45,837 bases of DNA. Source: BMS3Bbin11 sp034659075 (GTDB taxonomy: Bacteria > Pseudomonadota > Gammaproteobacteria > BMS3Bbin11). The stretch covers positions 1-45,837 of the forward strand of contig JAYEGM010000062.1 of NCBI GenBank assembly GCA_034659075.1, in the 5' to 3' direction. This document shows positions 34,908 through 43,036 of this stretch, in pieces. Each line of letters opens with the position of its first letter. The stretch's first letter is position 1. Below the pieces are notes generated by a model that searched no databases, was not told the DNA's origin, and worked only from the letters and a program-made list of their open reading frames with translations. Position numbers and translations under genes: made by a program.

Positions 34908-36656
34908 ATGAATGATATCCAGCGCAATAACAGCCATAAAACACTCAGGCTGACACTTTTATCAATCGCCATCACAGCATTAACAGCAACCCCGGCCCAT
35001 GCTTTCACTTTTAGTAGTGGCGAGCTTGAAGGCGCTCTGGATACAACGATCTCCTACGGTACTCGCTGGCGTGTAAATAACCGTGATCAGTCGATCATCG
35101 GTAAAGCCAACGGCGGCACTGCCAACTCGGTCAATGGTGACGATGGCAATCTGAACTATGACAAAGGCCTGGTTTCCAGCGTCATCAAGATCACACCGGA
35201 ACTGGTATTAAAATACAGAAACTATGGCGCCTTTGTCCGCGGGACCTATTTTTATGATTTTGAAGTCATGGGCAACGACACAGCAAGGACCCCGCTTAGC
35301 CAGGATGCGCTGGACGAAGTGGGTGAAAAAGGTGAATTGCTTGATGCCTATGTCTGGGGCAGCTGGAATCCTGGTGACAAACCTCTTGATGTCCGTCTTG
35401 GCAACCAGGTCGTCAACTGGGGAGAAAGCACTTTTATCCAGGGTGGCATGAACAGCATTAACCCGGTCAACGTGAATAACCTGCGTGTTCCCGGGGCAGA
35501 ATTGAGAGAGGCTCTGAAGCCAGTACCAAGAATCTGGGCCAACCTCGGCGCAACAGACAACATATCTGTCGAAGGCTTCTACCAGACTCATTGGGAAAAG
35601 ACCATCATTGACCCGGTAGGCAGCTACTTCAGTACCAGCGACCTGGCCGGTGAAGGCGCCGAAAAAATTGTACTCGGTTTTGGTTCTGCTCCTGACAATC
35701 CTGCCTTTCCAACCACTGCTGTCCCCCGAGGGGATGATAGAGAAGCGAAGGATGGAGGTGAATATGGTCTCTCGCTTAATTACCTTACAGACAATGCTTC
35801 AGAATTCGGTTTCTATTTCGTCAATTACCACAGCCGCCTGCCGATCATCAGTGCGATGACGGGCAGTGTTGCCGGGGCAGTCGGTGGAGATTATCCAGCC
35901 AGTGCAAATTATTTCATTGAATACCCTGAAGACATCAAGATACTCGGTACCAGTTTCAATACGCAAATTGGTACCAGCGGCATTTCCTGGCAGGGTGAGC
36001 TGACTTACAAGATTGACGCGCCGTTGCAGGTCGATGATACCGAGCTACTGTTCGCTGCCCTGACCCCTGTGTCACCTGCACTCGGTGCAATAAACCAGGT
36101 CGGTACATTTGGTTTCGAGGAAGAGATCTCCGGCTACAGAAAGCTTGATGTCGCACAAATACAGTCAACCTTGACCCAGGTATTCCCTAACATAATGGGC
36201 GCGAACCAGCTTGCAGTCGTCGGTGAACTTGGCTTCACCCATGTCATGGATATGCCCAGCTACCAGGAACTGCGATTTGAGGGACCCGGCACCTACACCT
36301 CAGGCAGCCCGTTCCCTACAGCAGCAGGTGTACAACCGGCCACTGAAGACCCATCAGGTTTTGCAACCGCCACCTCCTGGGGCTACCGCCTGCTCGGTCG
36401 CTGGGCATATGACAACGCATTCAGCTCAATCAATTTAAACCCTCGCGTTGCCTGGGCGCATGATGTTTCTGGTACTACACCGGGCCCCGGAGGCAACTTC
36501 ATCGATGGACGCAAGGCATTGTCCATCGGCCTGAATGCCGTCTATCAGCAGACCTGGTCTGCAGATATTGCCTATACCCGCTACATGGGTGCCGGCAGGT
36601 ATAACCTGATCAACGACAGGGACTTCGTCTCTTTTAACATCAAAACATCATTCTGA
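34908..36656 (+). CDS. DUF1302 family outer-membrane protein
   Basis: 582-residue secreted protein. The signal peptide covers residues 1-32 (ending PAHA); AAAGGAG lies upstream of the ATG. The mature part has many short amphipathic beta strands, Asn/Gly/Asp turns and a terminal Phe (NIKTSF), as in outer-membrane beta-barrels. Family wording includes TTISYGTRWRV, the LRLGNQVVNWGES-type strand (residues about 165-175) and LNYLTDNASEFGFYFVNYHS. Function is not established; homologues occur with DUF1329, YCF48 and MMPL genes near lipid, steroid or aromatic metabolism genes. Here the four genes run together with gaps of 25, 20 and -4 bp, so it is most likely the outer-membrane partner of that system. 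A small GC hairpin (AGGGG/CCCCT, near 34864-34880) lies in the leader. Confidence 0.85.
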   Translation: MNDIQRNNSHKTLRLTLLSIAITALTATPAHAFTFSSGELEGALDTTISYGTRWRVNNRDQSIIGKANGGTANSVNGDDGNLNYDKGLVSSVIKITPELVLKYRNYGAFVRGTYFYDFEVMGNDTARTPLSQDALDEVGEKGELLDAYVWGSWNPGDKPLDVRLGNQVVNWGESTFIQGGMNSINPVNVNNLRVPGAELREALKPVPRIWANLGATDNISVEGFYQTHWEKTIIDPVGSYFSTSDLAGEGAEKIVLGFGSAPDNPAFPTTAVPRGDDREAKDGGEYGLSLNYLTDNASEFGFYFVNYHSRLPIISAMTGSVAGAVGGDYPASANYFIEYPEDIKILGTSFNTQIGTSGISWQGELTYKIDAPLQVDDTELLFAALTPVSPALGAINQVGTFGFEEEISGYRKLDVAQIQSTLTQVFPNIMGANQLAVVGELGFTHVMDMPSYQELRFEGPGTYTSGSPFPTAAGVQPATEDPSGFATATSWGYRLLGRWAYDNAFSSINLNPRVAWAHDVSGTTPGPGGNFIDGRKALSIGLNAVYQQTWSADIAYTRYMGAGRYNLINDRDFVSFNIKTSF

Positions 36657-36681
36657 GACGAGAGAGTTTGGAGAATAAATT

Positions 36682-38049
36682 ATGAAAAATACTAAAACCG
36701 TACCACTGCTCACTGCCCTGGTGCTGACATTACTTAGTTTCACCTCTGCACATGCAGCAGTTTCCGAGACCGAAGCCGCCCGTCTTGGCAAGGATTTGAC
36801 ACCAATGGGTGCTATCAAGGCAGGCAACGCCGAAGGAACGATTCCTGCATGGGATGGTGGCATTACATCACCACCCGCTGGCTTCAATGTGGGTGACCAT
36901 CACCCCGACCCATTTGCCTCAGATAAGATACTTTATACAATCACTGCCCAGAACAAGGATCAGTACAAGAACAAATTGACTGCTGGCCATCTGGCCATGT
37001 TTGAAACCTACCCTGACAGTTTCAAGCTTAACGTTTATCCAACTCGGCGCAGCGCAGCTTTTCCACAGCGTATATATGATGCAACCCTGGCCAATGCAAG
37101 CAAAGCAAAACTGGTCGATGATGGCAATGGGGTTGGCGATGCCATCATTGGCATCCCGTTTCCAATCCCATCCGTCGGCGGTGAGGTCATCTGGAACCAC
37201 CTGCTGCGTTATCGTGGGGAAAATGTCGGACGCTGGATAGCACAGGCGATGCCGACAAGAAACGGTAAATATACCCTGGTCAAGTTCGAAGATGAATTTG
37301 ACATGCTATACAGCAAGCCCGGTGCGAAGTTTGAAGACCTGAACAACGTCATCCTGTATTTCAAACAAAAGGTCATTGCACCTGCCCGCCTGGCCGGCTT
37401 TATCCTGCTGGCACATGAGACCCTGAACCAGGTCAGGCAGCCACGTGCCGCCTGGACCTACAACACTGGCCAGCGCCGTGTGCGACGGGCGCCGAATGTC
37501 GCTTACGACAATCCCGGCACAGCCTCTGATGGCTTACGCACTTCCGATCAGTTTGATATGTTCAACGGTGCACCCGATCGTTATAACTGGGAACTCGTTG
37601 GTCGTAAGGAAATGATTGTTCCTTACAACGCCTACAAGTTGCACAGCAAGGACGTCAAATACAAAGACATACTGACCCCTAAGCATATCAATCCAGACCT
37701 GGCTCGCTATGAACTGCATCGCGTGTGGGTCGTTGATGCCACACTCAGGGAAGGCACCAGCCATATTTATTCACGACGTACTTTCTATATTGATGAAGAC
37801 AGCTGGCAGATCCTGGCCGTCGATCAATATGACCGACGCGGTAATATGTGGCGTGTTTCGGAAGGCTTCCCGATCAACTACTACGATGTTCCAACACTGT
37901 GGTCGACCCTGGAAGTCCATACCGATCTACAGGCAGGCCGTTATCTGGCTCTCGGCCTTGATAACGAAAGTCGCATGTACGACTTCAATCTTAAGAGAAC
38001 ATCGAAAGACTATACACCGGCCGCACTGCGCCGAGAGGGTCTGCGCTAG
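36682..38049 (+). CDS. DUF1329 family periplasmic protein
   Basis: 455-residue secreted protein with a signal peptide ending SAHA (residue 25) and no lipobox, so it is likely a soluble periplasmic protein. Family wording is clear: ARLGKDLTPMGAIKAGNAEG, IPAWDGGI, VIWNHLLRYRGENV, YNTGQRRVRRAPNVAYDNP and VWVVDATLREG, followed by HIYSRRTFYIDEDSWQI. The last parts resemble the curved beta-sheet of LolA/LolB-type lipoprotein carriers, so DUF1329 may shield a hydrophobic ligand; this is inference from fold-level resemblance. It starts 25 bp after the DUF1302 gene. Confidence 0.87.
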   Translation: MKNTKTVPLLTALVLTLLSFTSAHAAVSETEAARLGKDLTPMGAIKAGNAEGTIPAWDGGITSPPAGFNVGDHHPDPFASDKILYTITAQNKDQYKNKLTAGHLAMFETYPDSFKLNVYPTRRSAAFPQRIYDATLANASKAKLVDDGNGVGDAIIGIPFPIPSVGGEVIWNHLLRYRGENVGRWIAQAMPTRNGKYTLVKFEDEFDMLYSKPGAKFEDLNNVILYFKQKVIAPARLAGFILLAHETLNQVRQPRAAWTYNTGQRRVRRAPNVAYDNPGTASDGLRTSDQFDMFNGAPDRYNWELVGRKEMIVPYNAYKLHSKDVKYKDILTPKHINPDLARYELHRVWVVDATLREGTSHIYSRRTFYIDEDSWQILAVDQYDRRGNMWRVSEGFPINYYDVPTLWSTLEVHTDLQAGRYLALGLDNESRMYDFNLKRTSKDYTPAALRREGLR

Positions 38050-38069
38050 ACCAGCAAGAGTATATCTAC

Positions 38070-39023
38070 TTGTATCGTCGTAAGCGTTCGATAGCGATAG
38101 TTACAGCCTTTCTGATTGCCTCGCTGCTGCCAGCTTTACCTGCTGCAGCAGACGAGCAATCTGAACAGGCAAAGCTGGCCAGCCATTCCCTGCTTCTTGA
38201 TATCACCCGTGCAAACAACCGCCTCGTCACTATCGGTGAGAGAGGACATGTACTGATATCTGATGACAACGGTCAATCCTGGAAACAGATACTGGTACCT
38301 ACACGCAGTCAATTGACCGCCGTCTATTTTCTCGACGACAGGCACGGCTGGGCTGTCGGTCATGATGCCGTCATTTTATTCACCAGTGATGCTGGAGAAA
38401 CCTGGTCTCTTCAACATTACGATAAACAATATGACGATCCATTGCTGGATGTCTGGTTCAAAGACCAGGATAACGGTTTCGCGATTGGCGCCTATGGCCT
38501 GTTTCTGTCCACCAATGACGGTGGTACAAGCTGGGACCGACGGCAGATTAGTGATGACGACTTCCATTTAAATGGCATCGCCTCTCTAAACCATGATGTA
38601 CTAGTTATCGCTGCGGAACAGGGGCATTTGTATCGTTCTGTTGATGGCGGTTATAGCTGGTCTGAACTCCCTTCACCTTACGCCGGGTCATTTTTTGGCA
38701 TCACAATGATCAACGACGATCTGTTGCTGGTCTTTGGCCTGCGTGGAAACCTCTACAGTTCATCCGACAGAGGGGATAGCTGGCAAAAAATTGATAGCGG
38801 GACAGAAGCCTCTTTGATGGCGGCCCTTGCACAAAAGAACGGTACTATTCGCGTTGTCGGACTGGGTGGAAATATTCTTACCAGTACAGACCAGGGTAAA
38901 AGCTTTTCACTCAGGGTGCGTGATGACAGGAAAACACTAACCTCAATACTTGAAACAGCTGACGGTCAGCTGGTGATGAGTGGCAGCGCAGGCATCACAA
39001 TAGAATCTGGAGACTCGAAGTGA
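38070..39023 (+). CDS. YCF48/BNR-repeat beta-propeller periplasmic protein
   Basis: 317-residue protein with a signal peptide (about residues 1-27, ending PAAA). The rest is made of repeated blades, each with a DxGxxW-type Asp-box: DDNGQSW, DAGETW, NDGGTSW, VDGGYSW, DRGDSW and DQGKSF. This is the pattern of the photosystem II assembly factor YCF48 and sortilin/BNR propellers, but no photosynthesis gene is nearby. The start is TTG, 20 bp after DUF1329, with AAGAG upstream. The stop overlaps the transporter start (GTGA), so the two are probably translated together and may interact in the periplasm. Confidence 0.87.
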   Translation: MYRRKRSIAIVTAFLIASLLPALPAAADEQSEQAKLASHSLLLDITRANNRLVTIGERGHVLISDDNGQSWKQILVPTRSQLTAVYFLDDRHGWAVGHDAVILFTSDAGETWSLQHYDKQYDDPLLDVWFKDQDNGFAIGAYGLFLSTNDGGTSWDRRQISDDDFHLNGIASLNHDVLVIAAEQGHLYRSVDGGYSWSELPSPYAGSFFGITMINDDLLLVFGLRGNLYSSSDRGDSWQKIDSGTEASLMAALAQKNGTIRVVGLGGNILTSTDQGKSFSLRVRDDRKTLTSILETADGQLVMSGSAGITIESGDSK

Positions 39024-41335
39024 GTAGTAAATCGAGACTGGTCCAACATATTAGTGAACTGGTCTTCAGATTCAGACCCCTGGTACTGATACTCTTTATG
39101 GCTATTACCCTGTTCATGCTATGGAGTGCAACAGCACTCAGGGTTGATGCAGGTTTTAACAAACTCCTGCCGCTTGAACATCCCTACATGAAAACCTTCG
39201 TCAAATACCAGACAGAATTTGGTGGTGCCAACCGCGTACTGATCGCCATTACTGTCAACAAAGGTGACATCTTTACCCCGGAGTTTTTCAACACCCTGAA
39301 AAGCGTCACCGATGAAGTTTTTTTTATTCCCGGTGTCGACCGTGCCCAGGTCCAGTCACTGTTCACACCCAATGTTCGGTTCATAGAAATCGTCGAAGAT
39401 GGTTTTGCTGGTGGTAACGTCATACCCGCAGAGTTTCAGGGCACCGCTGAAGATCTCACCCAGGTAAGAAAGAACATCATCAAATCAGGACAGGTGGGCA
39501 GACTGGTCGCAAATAATTTTACCGGCGCCATGGTCACTGCTGGCCTGCTGGAAAAAGATCCCACCACAGGCGAACGCATCGATTATCAGGAAGTTGCAAA
39601 GCGACTTGAAGAAATTCGGCAGGAACATGAAACCAGCAACATTCATATCATTGGTTTTGCCAAGGTTGTCGGTGACATTACCGAAGGTGCCCAGAATGTT
39701 CTGCTGTTCTTTGCCATTGCCTTCGTCATCACTGGCGTGCTTGTTTATCTGTATTCCCTGTCCCTGTGGCTAACAGTACTCCCCCTGTTCGCCTCCCTGA
39801 CCGCCGTTAGCTGGCAACTGGGCCTGCTGCCATTGCTTGGCTTCGGTATCGATCCAATGTCAATACTGGTTCCCTTTCTGGTATTCGCTATTGGAGTCAG
39901 CCATGGTGTACAGATGATCAATTCCATGCGCTCAGAAATCTTTAAAGGTGCATCGCCAAAAATAGCTGCAAAGGCCAGTTTTCAGCGTTTACTGATTCCA
40001 GGTGGCATAGCCCTGGCCAGTGATACGATAGGCTTTTTGACCATACTGCTGATCAAGATAGAGATTATTCAGGAGATGGCTATTACCGCCAGCATAGGTG
40101 TTGCAGTAATCATCCTGACCAATCTATTTCTACTACCGGTATTGTTATCGTACCTGCCTGACGCTGAAAGCAAGTTACAACAGCGGTTGATTGCTCGCAG
40201 TGAACGTCTAAAACCATTCTGGCATCGATTGTCAGCATTCACCGTCAATCCTCTGGCAACACTTACAATCGTGGTCAGCCTGATACTATTCGGTGCAGGA
40301 CTCTGGAAAGGTTCTGATATTGAAATCGGTGACCTTGAACAAGGAGTACCCGAACTGCGTAGTGACTCCCGGTACAATATCGATAGTGCGATTATTACTG
40401 ATCGCTTTTCCATCGGTGTTGATATCCTGAAAGTGATTGCAGAAACCAGTGCCGATGGCTGCATCGACCACGACATCATGTCCACCATCGATCGCTTTAA
40501 CTGGCATATGCAGAATATCGACGGCGTACAGTCCGTCATTTCCTTATCGACACTGGCCAGGCTATACAATGCAGGCTGGAACGAAGGCAACCCGAAATGG
40601 CAGGTACTGCCACGTAACCAGCAAGTACTTGTGCAGGCCATATCACCGGTCGATACCTCTACTGGTCTATTAAATGAAGATTGCAGTGCCATGCCGGTAC
40701 TGATATTCACCTCAGACCACAAGGCAAAAACGATATCCAGGATTGTCGATGCCGTAAAAGCATTTGAAAATGATAACAACAACGGCGCGGTGCACTTTAA
40801 GCTGGCCAGCGCCAATGTTGGCGTCATGGCGGCAACCAATGAAGCAGTAGATGCCGCCCAGTTTCCCATGCTGCTTTATGTCTACGCTGCGATTATCACT
40901 CTGTGTCTACTCACCTTCCGTTCGTTGCGGGCAACATTGTGCATCGTCCTGCCTCTCGGGCTGGTCTCGGTACTGGCCTATGCCCTGATGACCCTGCTGG
41001 ATATCGGTCTTAAAGTTTCCACCCTGCCTGTCGTCGCTCTGGGTGTAGGTATTGGTGTTGATTACGGCATCTATATCTTTAGCCGTCTGCATGAACAACT
41101 GGATGAAGGAAAGTCTCTGCGAGATGCCTATGAACTTACCCTCAATATGACAGGAAACGCGGTCCTGTTTACCGGACTAACCCTGGCTATCGGTGTATTT
41201 ACCTGGATATTCTCTGACCTACAGTTTCAGGTAGATATGGGGATACTTCTGACCTTCATGTTTCTGCTTAACATGATTGCGTCCCTTACTGTTTTACCTG
41301 CATTGACGGCTTTGTTTTATCGCAAGCATTCTTGA
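39020..41335 (+). CDS. RND superfamily MMPL-type transporter
   Basis: 771-residue inner-membrane protein with 12 predicted helices: TM1 (about 19-38), a large periplasmic loop, five helices (about 225-380), TM7 (about 410-428), a second large loop and five final helices. The layout and size fit MMPL/HpnN-type lipid exporters rather than tripartite drug pumps. In TM10 the D681-Y pair in GVGIGVDYGIYIF matches the proton-relay motif. The matching TM4 motif reads FAIGVSHGVQMI, with His295 instead of Asp-Tyr. GTG start overlaps the YCF48-like gene. It closes the four-gene cluster and is followed by palindromic element copy B. Confidence 0.9.
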   Translation: MSSKSRLVQHISELVFRFRPLVLILFMAITLFMLWSATALRVDAGFNKLLPLEHPYMKTFVKYQTEFGGANRVLIAITVNKGDIFTPEFFNTLKSVTDEVFFIPGVDRAQVQSLFTPNVRFIEIVEDGFAGGNVIPAEFQGTAEDLTQVRKNIIKSGQVGRLVANNFTGAMVTAGLLEKDPTTGERIDYQEVAKRLEEIRQEHETSNIHIIGFAKVVGDITEGAQNVLLFFAIAFVITGVLVYLYSLSLWLTVLPLFASLTAVSWQLGLLPLLGFGIDPMSILVPFLVFAIGVSHGVQMINSMRSEIFKGASPKIAAKASFQRLLIPGGIALASDTIGFLTILLIKIEIIQEMAITASIGVAVIILTNLFLLPVLLSYLPDAESKLQQRLIARSERLKPFWHRLSAFTVNPLATLTIVVSLILFGAGLWKGSDIEIGDLEQGVPELRSDSRYNIDSAIITDRFSIGVDILKVIAETSADGCIDHDIMSTIDRFNWHMQNIDGVQSVISLSTLARLYNAGWNEGNPKWQVLPRNQQVLVQAISPVDTSTGLLNEDCSAMPVLIFTSDHKAKTISRIVDAVKAFENDNNNGAVHFKLASANVGVMAATNEAVDAAQFPMLLYVYAAIITLCLLTFRSLRATLCIVLPLGLVSVLAYALMTLLDIGLKVSTLPVVALGVGIGVDYGIYIFSRLHEQLDEGKSLRDAYELTLNMTGNAVLFTGLTLAIGVFTWIFSDLQFQVDMGILLTFMFLLNMIASLTVLPALTALFYRKHS

Positions 41336-41340
41336 TGGCG

Positions 41341-42113
41341 CTGGCGCACTGCTGGGGTCCTCTCCTGTCTGGGCTAGCTCCTTTTTGTTCTTATTCTTGA
41401 ATTAATTCGTGTTTTTCGTCCTTTATGGACGAGTTCATTTATTCAGCCCATCCATGGCCTTCACCCTTCGGGCCAGTCTTCGACTGTTCAAATCCGCTCC
41501 CTGCGGATTTAGTCTTTTGAATTATTCATACAGAACCAAAGAAAAACCGCCCCATCGTGTTGGCCTTCGGCTACTCTGCGCGCTTCAGCCTGGACCGGGC
41601 ACGGTGAACTTGCTTCGCTCAGACAGGCACCGCGCTTATCCGGCCCAGCCTTCCAGTGCTCGACAACCCAAAAGGGGAAAGGAAGGTCAAAACCTGGTGT
41701 GTATTTTTTATCTGTTCGTCATTGAGAGGAACGTAGTGACGAAGCAATCTCTTGATGCTGGAATGAAACAAATAGATTGCCGCGCTTCGCTCGCAATGAC
41801 GGGTGTTTTTTGTTGTTGATGTAGATGTTGATCCTAAAAATCCCGTTCAGGCTTGCCGAGAAGCGCAGATTGAGCCGGGGATTTCGGGATGTGCTGTCTG
41901 AGCGATAGCGAGTTTCACATCCCGCCGGCTCGATTGAGCATCGCAGGGTACCCGAAGGGCAAGTATGTCGGGTGTCCTTTCTTTTGGTACCTTTTCTTTG
42001 GACAAGCAAAGAAAAGATACTCGTCCATGAAGGACGAAAAACTCAGAAAAATTCAAGAAAAAAGATAAAAAAGAACTCACTGGGAAGGGATGCAACCCCA
42101 TGCCGTGCGCCAG
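41341..42113. mobile_element. Long palindromic (fold-back) intergenic element, copy B
   Basis: About 770 bp starting 5 bp after the transporter stop. Its ends are CTGGCGCAC and GTGCGCCAG. The key hairpin blocks are TTCGTCCTTTATGGACGAG at 41415-41433 and CTCGTCCATGAAGGACGAA at 42020-42038. It matches copy A (18366-19097) in both arms, but its left arm has an extra ~95 bp stretch (about 41441-41535) with its own small hairpins. Between the arms it carries a different small palindrome (41717-41801). Open frames inside are not conserved with copy A and I regard them as chance. Confidence 0.85.
41717..41801. repeat. CGTCATTG-type dispersed palindrome nested in copy B
   Basis: 85 bp with inverted ends CGTCATTG...CAATGACG. 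The inner parts read GACGAAGCAATCT and AGATTGCCGCGCTTCGCTCG. This is the look of a dispersed small palindromic repeat seen in many bacterial genomes, usually between genes. It occupies the same relative position as the REP-like insert of copy A. Confidence 0.75.
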
Positions 42114-42122
42114 CACAAGAAC

Positions 42123-42146
42123 AAAAAAAGGAGGCCAATGGCCTCC
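42123..42146 (-). terminator. Rho-independent terminator of the Gly/Tyr-rich protein gene
   Basis: On the minus strand GGAGGCC, a 3-nt loop and GGCCTCC form a perfect 7-bp stem (42130-42146) followed by seven T residues (42123-42129). It lies 45 bp after the stop of the 42191-42565 gene. Confidence 0.92.
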
Positions 42147-42190
42147 CCTCCTCTATGCAGACGCTAGTCTGCAATACATACTATATATTT

Positions 42191-42565
42191 TTACTGTGCT
42201 GGTGCAGGAACCGGTGCAGGATAAGCAGGAGCGTAACCGCCACCATAAGGTGCACCATATCCGCCACCATAAGGTGCGCCATAACCACCACCATATGGGG
42301 CACCGTAACCACCGCCGTAAGGTGCGCCATATCCACCACCATAACCAGGACCGTAGCCACCATAACGAGGACCGTAGCCACCACCATAGTAGTCATCATC
42401 GTCCCACGAATCGGACATTTCTTCCATCCAGTACATCGGTGTAAAGACAGGCCAGTCATTGTAGCCACCGCCACCCCAGCGATCACCACCACCCCACCAC
42501 GCGCTGGCATTCAGCGATGCTGCCAGCAGCAAGGCTCCAATCGATACAGATAAAATCTTCTTCAT
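42191..42565 (-). CDS. Gly/Tyr-rich secreted protein, sulfur-globule-protein-like
   Basis: 124-residue low-complexity exported protein. The ATG at 42565 is chosen because GGAG lies about 8 bp upstream; an ATG four codons earlier is possible. A signal peptide ends ASA, then the mature protein begins WWGGGDRWGGGG. An acidic patch (SDSWDDDD) precedes Gly/Tyr-rich sequence with four copies of GYGAPYGG and a Pro/Ala tail. The AWWG start and GYGxPYG repeats resemble the envelope proteins around intracellular sulfur globules of purple and colourless sulfur bacteria. No sulfur-oxidation gene is in the window, so a different structural or surface role is possible. Confidence 0.7.
   Translation of the reverse strand: MKKILSVSIGALLLAASLNASAWWGGGDRWGGGGYNDWPVFTPMYWMEEMSDSWDDDDYYGGGYGPRYGGYGPGYGGGYGAPYGGGYGAPYGGGYGAPYGGGYGAPYGGGYAPAYPAPVPAPAQ
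42237..42332 (-). repeat. Four 24-bp in-frame tandem repeats
   Basis: Four consecutive 24-bp units encode the octapeptide GYGAPYGG within the sulfur-globule-like protein. They differ mostly at third codon positions, so the repeat is kept at protein level and its copy number may vary by slippage. Confidence 0.9.
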
Positions 42566-42652
42566 AGCAATCTCCATTCAAATGTTGTAAGAACAGTATA
42601 TTACTATTCTCTAATATTGGCAATTAAATCTTGTGAACCCAGCATAGCCTTA

Positions 42653-43036
42653 TCACCTGACAAGCTCAACAAATTCTATGCCATTGTCATCTGGATCACG
42701 ACAGAAAAGTGCGCGTCGTCCGGATTTACTCATAGAATACGGCACTTCTGCCCGTTTCATAATTTCTTCGACCTTACTGATTGCAGTCACTTCCAGGGCG
42801 AAATGTGCATCTCGACCGGGGTGTTCAGCACCCGTTCCTGAAGCTGTTTTGTCGAAACACAGCAAATGAATTTGCTGTGCCCCGATTTTCAGCCACATGC
42901 CGGGAAAAGCCATTTCTGGCCGACTTTCATCCACCTCCAGCCCCAGGACATGGATGTAGAAGTTGCTTGACCGCTGCAGGTCAGCCACTAGCAGGCTGAC
43001 ATGATGCAATCCTGTGAATAGATCAGCTGTAGGCAT
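42653..43036 (-). CDS. VOC (glyoxalase/dioxygenase superfamily) protein
   Basis: 127-residue vicinal-oxygen-chelate protein, with the two beta-alpha-beta-beta-beta modules of the family. Metal ligands are recognisable as the second His of GLHHVSLLVAD, His in QQIHLLCFD, His in DAHFALEV and Glu in GIEFVELV. The substrate is unknown. The ATG at 43036 overlaps the upstream stop (TAATG) and has AAGGAG ahead of it; a longer frame reading into the upstream gene is rejected. Confidence 0.88.
   Translation of the reverse strand: MPTADLFTGLHHVSLLVADLQRSSNFYIHVLGLEVDESRPEMAFPGMWLKIGAQQIHLLCFDKTASGTGAEHPGRDAHFALEVTAISKVEEIMKRAEVPYSMSKSGRRALFCRDPDDNGIEFVELVR

Noticed and set aside
38070..39023. YCF48 similarity as evidence of photosynthesis
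   Set aside because: YCF48-type propellers are widespread in non-phototrophs and the neighbours are DUF1302, DUF1329 and MMPL genes.
41409..41819. Open frames inside palindromic element copy B (and 18420-18780 in copy A)
   Set aside because: They are not conserved in frame between the two copies, cross the nested palindromes, and the substitutions between copies keep base pairing rather than codons.
42181..42553. Plus-strand His/Arg- and Thr-rich open frames opposite the Gly/Tyr-rich gene
   Set aside because: They are antisense shadows of the 24-bp repeats; the minus frame has a signal peptide, a ribosome site and a terminator.
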